Source: Flavobacteriia bacterium
Lineage (GTDB): Bacteria > Bacteroidota > Bacteroidia > Flavobacteriales_D > Crocinitomicaceae
Direction of reading: 5' to 3'
Assembly: GCA_026391005.1 (NCBI GenBank)
Contig: JAPLEV010000012.1
Location: 1 to 64,000, forward strand
Length of the DNA: 64,000 bases
Shown here piece by piece: positions 57,835 to 64,000 of the stretch; the stretch's first letter is position 1; each line of letters starts with the position of its first letter. The notes beneath the pieces are model-generated. The model had not been told where the DNA came from and did no database searches. It saw only the letters and a program-made list of their open reading frames with translations. The position numbers and the translations under genes are program-made.

Positions 57835-59017
57835 AATTAGAATCGCGGACCATTCCGGGCTTTCATATACGACTACTTGCTACTTTTTTCCCAAAAAAAC
57901 AGAGGAACTACAACTTTTCCTTGTTAATAATCCTTTAAAAAAAATCCGCATAGGTGGCGGCTTAACCGGAGTTAGCGGAGGAGCAGTCCCTTCAGAAGAT
58001 GAGTGTTTTATTAGTCCTACTTTTTTAAATAATTTGGCTTGGATTGATCAAGATTCGGGCATTTTGGAGGCTGATTCAGGAGTGACAATGCATGAAATAG
58101 ATGTTTTTTTAAAACAAACAAATTGGTTCTTCCCTTCCATGCCAGGAATGCCAAAAGCGACGGTTGGAGGAATGGTTGCCAACAACGGCGGCGGGCCCTA
58201 TTCGTTGAAATACGGCAAGATTTCTAGTGCTATTTTATCCATTCAGGTTGTTTTAGCAAATGGTCAAAAATGTGAATTTGGTGGAACGGCAACAAAAATT
58301 TCCGAAGGAATTGATTTTAAAGCAATTTTTATTGGATCTGAGGGTACTTTGGGCATTATAACAAAAGTCATATTTCGTTGCCAAGCAAAAATTAAACACA
58401 CGTATTTTTACAGATTTGTTTTTGAAGATTTTTCAGAATTACTTTCTTCAGTACCAGTACTCTTAACTTATGATGCCCTATTGCTTGAAGCCGCGGAGCA
58501 GGATGCTCTTCATTTTTCTTCAAACAAAAATGAGCATGTTATTTGGTTAGCAACTTCGCTAGAATTGCCCAAAGACGCAAGTAATTATTTTTCTTTTTCT
58601 AGAGAAAATGAAACAATTATGGAAGAGCGTTTTGCTATTGGTAAAAATCTTCAAACGTATAAACCCTTCATTGATCTTGACGTTTCTTTTGGCTTAAATA
58701 CTGCTAAATCAGCTATTATAGCGTTAAAGGAACTTTTGACCCAGCACAATTTTGAGAATATATTTTTTGGTCATGCCGGCGATGGAAACTGGCATATTCA
58801 TGTTTTTTTTAATGATGATCGGGCTAAATGGGATACATGTTTAACTAAATTTGATTTAATCGTTCGACAACATCAGGGGTTTATAAGCGGCGAGCATGGA
58901 ATCGGCCGAATACATACTAATCGTTTTAGAAAAGGATCTAGCCCTACAGATCAGGCGCTTTATAAATCGATTAAACAGACTCTTGATCCTAATCATCAAT
59001 TACCCTCTTTTTATTAG
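57827..59017 (+). CDS. GlcD-like FAD-linked oxidase, candidate hydroxymandelate oxidase
   Basis: 396 residues of the VAO/PCMH flavin family: KIRIGGGLTGVSGGAV, MPGMPKATVGGMVANNGGG, FIGSEGTLGIITKV, and C-terminal FFGHAGDGNWHIH and SGEHGIGR, as in D-lactate, glycolate and D-2-hydroxyacid dehydrogenases. In actinomycete Hpg clusters the step from hydroxymandelate to hydroxyphenylglyoxylate uses an unrelated FMN alpha-hydroxyacid oxidase (Hmo). Here this flavin enzyme could do it, perhaps on the D-enantiomer. It overlaps hmaS by 8 nt. It is shorter than GlcD (about 460-500), mostly in the middle. Confidence 0.85.
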   Translation: MDEIRIADHSGLSYTTTCYFFPKKTEELQLFLVNNPLKKIRIGGGLTGVSGGAVPSEDECFISPTFLNNLAWIDQDSGILEADSGVTMHEIDVFLKQTNWFFPSMPGMPKATVGGMVANNGGGPYSLKYGKISSAILSIQVVLANGQKCEFGGTATKISEGIDFKAIFIGSEGTLGIITKVIFRCQAKIKHTYFYRFVFEDFSELLSSVPVLLTYDALLLEAAEQDALHFSSNKNEHVIWLATSLELPKDASNYFSFSRENETIMEERFAIGKNLQTYKPFIDLDVSFGLNTAKSAIIALKELLTQHNFENIFFGHAGDGNWHIHVFFNDDRAKWDTCLTKFDLIVRQHQGFISGEHGIGRIHTNRFRKGSSPTDQALYKSIKQTLDPNHQLPSFY

Positions 59018-59019
59018 CG

Positions 59020-60399
59020 TTGAAAAATATAGAAATCTCCATAGTTCATATTGATAATTGTGAAAATGATTTGTCTTTTTATGAGGACGCCTATACAATA
59101 AAATTTAAAGATGAAAAAAGGAAAAGAGAGTCGTTGGTTGCCCGATTACAACTTGATTTATTATGCATTAAAATTTACAAAAAAAACCTATCGGAATTAG
59201 GTTTCTCAAAGGACGATTTCGGAAGGCCATTCTTTCTTTTTGACTCAACTATTCATTGCTCTATTACTCATTCTTTCGGCTGGGTAATTGTTGCTCTGTC
59301 AAATGCCCCAATAGGTATTGACTTTGAAAAGATTATTCCCGAGCAAAAAGAAGACCTTAAATTAGCCTTTACTGAAAATGAATGGCGGAAAGTCGCCAAC
59401 GATTCTAATCTTGTGTTCACTCTTTTCTCTATGAAGGAATCGTATTCAAAATTGATAGGAAAAGGATTTTCAATCGATCCAAGATTCATTTCCATTAGTC
59501 CGGAAAGCTATTCTTATAGCCGATTAATTACGTTTAATTCAAAAGATTTTTTTATATTTACATTAATTTGTTTGCAAAAAATAAACAGTATTAAGTTTGA
59601 TAAATATCTAGCTGTGGAAGAATTGAATGAAATACAAAAATATCAGAAATACGCAGAGGAATATAATAAAACCGGGGTTCTATTTCTAAAAGAGATTCTT
59701 TCTCAAAGCAAACTCCCTAATTACGAGAAGATGATGGGCTTTGAAGAGGTACTTTTTTACGAGAAAGACGGCGTAACTCTTCGTTCTGTTTATGCCTTAC
59801 ATACAGGACAATACTTTAGGGATTGGCTATCTAAACAGCGGTGGATTTATGATTTATGCAAACCCATTTTGGGGGAAGATTTTTATGTGCACCAAAGTAA
59901 AATAAACATTAAAAACAAGCAGGATAGCTCAATATGGCCTTATCACAGAGACTATTCTTTTTGGAGAAACTTTGATAATATTGTCGAGAATAAAATGCTG
60001 AATTTTATTGTCTATTTAGATGATGTTACGAAAGGATCTGGCGAATTAAATATTATTCCATATAGTCATCTTGATTTTCTTCCGCATGAGAGTCAAAATT
60101 TTAAACAAGAATACTCAATTGATGGAAGCGCCTCAAGTGATTTGTTGTTTGGTTTTTCCGAGGATGATTTGGCGTATTTCGTTTCTCGATATTCTGTAGA
60201 GACCAACGAAGGGGGAAAAGGTTCTGTTTTACTCTTTAACCCTGATTGCATTCATGGTTCCGGGTCTTCTAATATCGATTTCGGAAGGAAAATGCTCATT
60301 ATTACCTTTAATAGTTGCGATAATTTACCAGTAAAAAAATCAGACAGGCCCGAATATCTTTCTTCAACAAATTTTAATCCGTTAAAATGGACAAAATAA
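59020..60399 (+). CDS. Fusion: Sfp-type phosphopantetheinyl transferase plus PhyH-type Fe/2OG dioxygenase
   Basis: 459 residues from a TTG start 2 nt after the oxidase stop. Residues about 1-195 are an Sfp-type PPTase: CSITHSFGWVIVALS, IGIDFEK (98-104), FSMKESYSKLIGKG (Lys139-Glu140). Residues about 205-459 form a phytanoyl-CoA-hydroxylase-like Fe(II)/2OG dioxygenase: HRD (309-311), LNFIVYLDDVTKGSGELNII, FNPDCIHGSGS (His412), Arg423. The frame is continuous with no stop. The PPTase would arm the NRPS carrier domains; the dioxygenase could hydroxylate a carrier-bound or free amino acid. I know no such fusion. It overlaps the next gene by 13 nt. Confidence 0.88.
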   Translation: MKNIEISIVHIDNCENDLSFYEDAYTIKFKDEKRKRESLVARLQLDLLCIKIYKKNLSELGFSKDDFGRPFFLFDSTIHCSITHSFGWVIVALSNAPIGIDFEKIIPEQKEDLKLAFTENEWRKVANDSNLVFTLFSMKESYSKLIGKGFSIDPRFISISPESYSYSRLITFNSKDFFIFTLICLQKINSIKFDKYLAVEELNEIQKYQKYAEEYNKTGVLFLKEILSQSKLPNYEKMMGFEEVLFYEKDGVTLRSVYALHTGQYFRDWLSKQRWIYDLCKPILGEDFYVHQSKINIKNKQDSSIWPYHRDYSFWRNFDNIVENKMLNFIVYLDDVTKGSGELNIIPYSHLDFLPHESQNFKQEYSIDGSASSDLLFGFSEDDLAYFVSRYSVETNEGGKGSVLLFNPDCIHGSGSSNIDFGRKMLIITFNSCDNLPVKKSDRPEYLSSTNFNPLKWTK

Positions 60400-61085
60400 A
60401 TGAGCCTATCTTCCATCTGGAGCGATTAAAAGAAAATATTTTATTTCTTAACGATTTCTTTACTCAAAAAGAATTAGCGTGGACATTTGTCATTAAGGCC
60501 TTTTGCAACTATTCGCCAGAATTTATTAGCGAATTAGTAAAACTCCCCATAAATAGTGTAGCTAGCGACAACGAGCAACATTTGAAGTTATTTAAAGGAG
60601 GCAAAACGGATATTGAAACGTGGCACCTTAATTATAGCGGTACAAATGTCGATTATAATTGGGTAGATGTTGAGTTGACACACTCGTTACTTAATATCCA
60701 AAAGAAAACTTGTTTAATGCTAGCATTAGATAATGATCGTTATGGCTCACAAATTACGGATCCTACAAATAATATTTTTAAAAACTGCTGTTCTCGTGTT
60801 GGTGCATACTTAAATTGTGAGAAAATGCCCACAAGGTCATTTTTTAAAAAATGGAGTTCATTTAACTTTCCGGCAGAATTTACTCAGAGCCTAGGCACAT
60901 CGGTAACGTTTGAACACGCAACTTATCTTCAGGATAATCGCGTAAATCATTTCCGAATCGGAGAGATTGCTCTTACTGGGAGGTTAATAGGTAGTAATAA
61001 TAAAATTAAAGGAATGAGGCATGATGTATTCACTTCTACACAGCCAGTGAGTTATCACTTTCTTTCAAACTTAAAAAATAAATAA
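60387..61085 (+). CDS. Shortened alanine-racemase-N-fold PLP protein
   Basis: 232 residues. It resembles the N-terminal barrel of alanine/ornithine-racemase-like (Orr, YggS-related) enzymes: FVIKAFCNYSPEFISELV with the PLP-lysine candidate Lys37, DNEQHLKLF, and NHFRIGEIALTG, matching LRIGEAILLG of Orr-type proteins. Full Orr enzymes are about 350 residues, so the C-terminal domain and parts of the barrel are missing. It may be an unusual racemase giving a D-residue (perhaps D-Orn, as the NRPS lacks an epimerase here), or non-catalytic. It overlaps the next gene by one base. Confidence 0.65.
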   Translation: MDKINEPIFHLERLKENILFLNDFFTQKELAWTFVIKAFCNYSPEFISELVKLPINSVASDNEQHLKLFKGGKTDIETWHLNYSGTNVDYNWVDVELTHSLLNIQKKTCLMLALDNDRYGSQITDPTNNIFKNCCSRVGAYLNCEKMPTRSFFKKWSSFNFPAEFTQSLGTSVTFEHATYLQDNRVNHFRIGEIALTGRLIGSNNKIKGMRHDVFTSTQPVSYHFLSNLKNK

Positions 61086-61600
61086 TGCGGATAATAAATT
61101 CATTTATCGACACCGATTTTATTGATGAAATTGCTGAGGAAAATAAGGAGCTATTGTATTCTAGTTGCTGGAAATCTAGCCTTGGTTGGCAGGAAGAAAT
61201 CATTTCGCCTGTAGGCTCGGTTTTAATTCGGGATCTTAACGATACTCAAAAAGAGACCTTGATCACGGCACTCGAAAAGAGAAATATTATTGATAGAACC
61301 AAAATATATGAATTTGAGGCGCAAGCTTATTTATGGCAGCGCTTGAGCTTCATCCCATGGCATAATGATAAAGAAGAAGATGATTGCGTTCGTTTTGCCG
61401 CGTCCCTTTATCTTAATAAGGAATGGAAAGAAGATTGGGGGGGCTTATTCCTTTACAATAATAGCGGATCAATTTATGCAGAGGTCCCTTCCTATAATAA
61501 ATTTGTGCTGAATGATAATAATTTTGCACACGCAACTACAATAATATCCACTGAGGCGCCCTTGCGCCAATCAATTCAATTATTTTGGAAACAAAAATAA
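61085..61600 (+). CDS. Prolyl-4-hydroxylase-like Fe(II)/2OG oxygenase
   Basis: 171 residues. Iron ligands His93 and Asp95 (IPWHNDKEEDD) and His149 (NNFAHATTII), with the 2OG-binding Arg161 (RQSIQLFWK). RFAASLYLNKEWKEDWGG-FLY is typical of P4Hc-type oxygenases. It would hydroxylate a free or carrier-bound residue, possibly ornithine or an aromatic side chain, next to the PhyH-type domain encoded two genes upstream. Its stop overlaps the methyltransferase start by 16 nt. Confidence 0.85.
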   Translation: MRIINSFIDTDFIDEIAEENKELLYSSCWKSSLGWQEEIISPVGSVLIRDLNDTQKETLITALEKRNIIDRTKIYEFEAQAYLWQRLSFIPWHNDKEEDDCVRFAASLYLNKEWKEDWGGLFLYNNSGSIYAEVPSYNKFVLNDNNFAHATTIISTEAPLRQSIQLFWKQK

Positions 61601-62385
61601 ATCAACATTTAAATTTATTCGGACTAAAAGCAGATCAGGATGCTTTTGGCAATAATATCTACGAAACGTATATTTCAGGCAAGTTTTATAGCGGCTATGA
61701 AATTGGAGAACGCAGTGATGGATACTTTACTTTGTATGGAGATAGCAATGCCTATTTTGAGCCATTTGAAGAATGGTCATCGATTCAAAAAGAACTTTCA
61801 AGCGACATTAATGGCGTTATATTGGATATCGGTTGTGGAGGTGGAAAACACGCCTTGTATTTTCAAGATAAAGGGCAAAAAGTATATGCAATGGATAATT
61901 CTCCAAAAGCTATTGATACATGTAAACTTAGAGGAATAGAGAATACAATAATATGTGATGTTGAACATTTCCATTTAGTGGATACAGCCATTAAGTTTGA
62001 TAGCATATTATTTTGGGGAAATAATGTCGGGTTACTTCAGAATAAATCCTTTTTTGTTTATTTTTTAAATTTATTAGAGAATTATACCAACAATAATTCA
62101 ACACTCTATCTTGAAACGATGAATCCTTACGAAGAAGGATTTTTGGATGAAGACACCGTTAGCTATGTAGAAAATAATCTTTTGCAAAAAAAATTAGGTG
62201 GACAAATGTCCGTGAGGGTTAGATATAAAAAATATGCAACGCCCTGGAATGACTATCTCTTTATCTCAACGGATGAATTGGAGCAACTTCTTACAGAAAC
62301 TAATTGGCGAACAGAAAAGATTTTAAAGGATTTTGAGACAAATCAGTTTATTGCTGTATTAAAGAAAAAAAATCGTTCGGATTGA
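61585..62385 (+). CDS. Class I SAM-dependent methyltransferase
   Basis: 266 residues from a TTG that overlaps the upstream gene. Rossmann motif I DIGCGGG (81-87, VILDIGCGGGKHALYF), acidic end of strand 2 AMDNSPKAID, and FDSILFWGNNVGLLQN at motif post I. The N-terminal 70 residues are a separate cap-like part. It likely methylates the peptide or a building block in this cluster; N, O or C cannot be told. A second NRPS gene begins 13 nt later. Confidence 0.85.
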   Translation: METKINQHLNLFGLKADQDAFGNNIYETYISGKFYSGYEIGERSDGYFTLYGDSNAYFEPFEEWSSIQKELSSDINGVILDIGCGGGKHALYFQDKGQKVYAMDNSPKAIDTCKLRGIENTIICDVEHFHLVDTAIKFDSILFWGNNVGLLQNKSFFVYFLNLLENYTNNNSTLYLETMNPYEEGFLDEDTVSYVENNLLQKKLGGQMSVRVRYKKYATPWNDYLFISTDELEQLLTETNWRTEKILKDFETNQFIAVLKKKNRSD

Positions 62386-62398
62386 AACAAGGTTAAGT

Positions 62399-64000
62399 AT
62401 GTTAAGCAGAGATTACTGGACGAATTATTACAAGAACATTAAATTAGGGAAATCTATTGAAGGTGTTTTTACAAATGATGTTGAATTTGATTTTCATCTT
62501 CCAGAGCAATTAAATACATGGAGTAAAGGCAATTTAAATAACGCAAAGATTTTATTGCTCAGCATAATTCGCGAGATATTTTTTGAACATGAGTTACCGT
62601 TTTCTCTTTCCTTAAGTATTGATAGTCAATGTTTGCCAATTGACACATGCGGTAATGGTGACTTTCGTGTTGGCGCGAAAAAATTACTAGAAGATTTTCG
62701 TTCTCATTTATTGCACATTGATTCTTTCTTTTTAATTGAAAGCAGGGGGTTGTTAGTAACAGATGAATCTTCTAAAACGAACGGAAAAGAAACGATTGTA
62801 TTCACCATTTCGGATAATTTAAATACGTTAAAAGTATTTTGCAGAAATGAGTTACAGCAATTCGTTCGGGCGTTGGCCCAAATAATTGTTTCCAAGATTA
62901 ATTCAGATGCTATAATTGATAGCACTGATTTTAGTATTTATGTATCGGAATTGCTATCGGTTTCGGCGGATGTTGCTTCAAAACGCAGAATATTAGTTGA
63001 ACAAACTTGGCAGGAAATTTTTCAGAAACCAATTGAATGGCAAAAAAATTATTATTCGAATGGTGGCGACTCTATTCAAGCAATTAGACTCCTTTCAAAA
63101 TTAAAAGAAAAAAATGCCATTGTTGATCTTTCGGGCTTACTAAATGCTTATTCATTGGAATATTGGGTGTTTGAAAGTGGCGGAAATCGCTTGTCATCAA
63201 ATTCGGACAAGAATTTCTCCCCAAAACGTTATCCCCTTTCGGATATGCAAGTGAAGGTATGGAATCACTATCAGTCATTTAAGACGCATGGAGCATATCA
63301 CGAGCAATTTTTATTTGAAATAAAACGGTTCTCTGGAGTTGAAATAATCAGAGAGTGTATTGATGCAATATGGAAAAGTTACGATCAATTAAGGGTAAGA
63401 ATTGACGACAAAGATGGCGTCCTTTATCAAGAAATTATGGATGATATTCCAGTTTCTTTTATTGAGGCGTCATTTGAAAATATAAACGAAGCCATTGAGG
63501 CTGATCTTTCTACGTATTTTGAAAACACGCTGCTTAGGGTTACGATTTTCACTGTCCAAAATAAAACGTATTTATTATGGTCCCATCACCATGTGATTTT
63601 AGATGGATGGAGTGTCGGAATACTTATTAGAGAATTTGTCCAAAGAATATCAGTCCGTAATCAAACGGTGATTCAACAGCCAAATTATCAATACAGATTG
63701 TTGGAATATGAAAAGGGACTATCTTCAAGTGATATAAACAAAGAGGTATTAAATCCATATCTTTTCCCATTATACCAATATCAACTGCCGGCAACATTTC
63801 AAACCATCTCATATGATCGATTAGATGTTGATTTTTCAAAGGAAGCAGCATTAATTAACAATCTTCAAATTACAAGGCAATTACTTTGTTGTGGATTAAT
63901 AGGATTGGTTATTGGCGCTGTCAATTCTGAAAAAAAATTCTATTTTAATGGGATTTCTTCTGGTCGAGATTTTCTAGAAGGAGAAATTGATAGTGCTGTC
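62399..64000 (+). CDS. Second NRPS, partial: C-lobe remnant, T, C domains
   Basis: 534 codons open to the window edge with no stop, from ATG 62399. Residues about 1-185 look like only the C-terminal lobe of a condensation domain (DYWTNYYKNIK; TIVFTISDNLNTLKVFCRNE) with no HHxxxDG. A carrier domain follows with Ser225 in NGGDSIQAIRLLSKL, then a condensation domain from about 270 with HHVILDG (His397-398, Asp402). No A domain is seen yet; it may lie beyond the window. The product is predicted to extend the ornithine-activating module. Confidence 0.88.
   Translation, partial: MLSRDYWTNYYKNIKLGKSIEGVFTNDVEFDFHLPEQLNTWSKGNLNNAKILLLSIIREIFFEHELPFSLSLSIDSQCLPIDTCGNGDFRVGAKKLLEDFRSHLLHIDSFFLIESRGLLVTDESSKTNGKETIVFTISDNLNTLKVFCRNELQQFVRALAQIIVSKINSDAIIDSTDFSIYVSELLSVSADVASKRRILVEQTWQEIFQKPIEWQKNYYSNGGDSIQAIRLLSKLKEKNAIVDLSGLLNAYSLEYWVFESGGNRLSSNSDKNFSPKRYPLSDMQVKVWNHYQSFKTHGAYHEQFLFEIKRFSGVEIIRECIDAIWKSYDQLRVRIDDKDGVLYQEIMDDIPVSFIEASFENINEAIEADLSTYFENTLLRVTIFTVQNKTYLLWSHHHVILDGWSVGILIREFVQRISVRNQTVIQQPNYQYRLLEYEKGLSSSDINKEVLNPYLFPLYQYQLPATFQTISYDRLDVDFSKEAALINNLQITRQLLCCGLIGLVIGAVNSEKKFYFNGISSGRDFLEGEIDSAV

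Noticed and set aside
62704-63851. Minus-strand frames over the last 1.6 kb
   Set aside because: They are shadows of the plus-strand NRPS frame, which stays open from 62399 to the window end and carries T and C motifs.

Overview
The window is AT-rich chromosomal DNA from a Bacteroidota bacterium, most likely a Flavobacteriales relative (possibly Crocinitomicaceae-like; inferred from gene content only). Signs of this are several very large secreted proteins ending in gliding-associated type B or type A type-IX-secretion sorting domains, SprB-type repeats, the families DUF4292 and DUF4271, an atpD-atpC pair apart from other ATP synthase genes, a kynurenine-type tryptophan dioxygenase, TTG start codons, and the Bacteroidota promoter consensus (TTTG, about 19-21 nt, TAnnTTTG). 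Several -7 boxes lie only 4-8 nt before the start codon, which suggests leaderless mRNAs.

Layout. 0-5 kb: two tandem paralogous T9SS adhesin-like proteins, the first cut by the window edge. 5.2-9.6 kb: a response regulator with an eroded receiver, then a Wzx-like flippase, a Wzz-like chain-length protein and a Wzy/WaaL-like polymerase or ligase. 9.6-14.9 kb (minus strand): dut, a sugar nucleotidyltransferase, a TPR lipoprotein, a DUF4292 lipoprotein and an EnvC-like protein with a degenerate LytM domain. 15.0-16.7 kb: cyanophycinase and isoaspartyl peptidase. 16.8-24.9 kb: serS, a small lipoprotein, a TPR protein carrying a perfect 32-bp palindrome, glutaryl-CoA-dehydrogenase-like ACAD, DUF4271, hemD and a redoxin-like T9SS protein. 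24.9-33.0 kb (minus): the lepA - cytochrome-b-like - cytochrome c - hflX operon, a choice-of-anchor-L T9SS protein and an MsbA-like exporter. 33.1-48.3 kb: rbfA, an FtsX/LolE-like permease, atpDC, uppS, bamA, two Skp/OmpH proteins, murI, bestrophin, tryptophan dioxygenase, a peptide-binding lipoprotein and an FG-GAP/SprB T9SS protein. 48.45 kb: tRNA-Arg(TCG) with an apparent swap of the near-universal G19-C56 tertiary pair to U19-A56.

The right end is accessory. At 49.0-52.6 kb a caspase-fold protease (with beta-repeat and TPR regions) is followed directly by a papain-like protease with a DUF4384-like C-terminus; related short sequences flank the pair. From 52.8 kb a consensus promoter leads into a same-strand, mostly overlapping gene set running off the window: an NRPS module (C-A-T; its binding-pocket residues read as the ornithine code DVGEIGSIDK), an aminotransferase, a two-domain HPPD-family dioxygenase whose motif fits hydroxymandelate synthase better than HPPD, a GlcD-like FAD oxidase, a fused Sfp-type phosphopantetheinyl transferase plus PhyH-type dioxygenase, a shortened alanine-racemase-fold protein, a second Fe/2OG oxygenase, a methyltransferase, and a second NRPS with T and C domains. 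The three enzymes after the first NRPS could form a complete 4-hydroxyphenylglycine (arylglycine) route, so the cluster is predicted to make a non-ribosomal peptide containing ornithine and an arylglycine. This is the best candidate for an undescribed system in the window.
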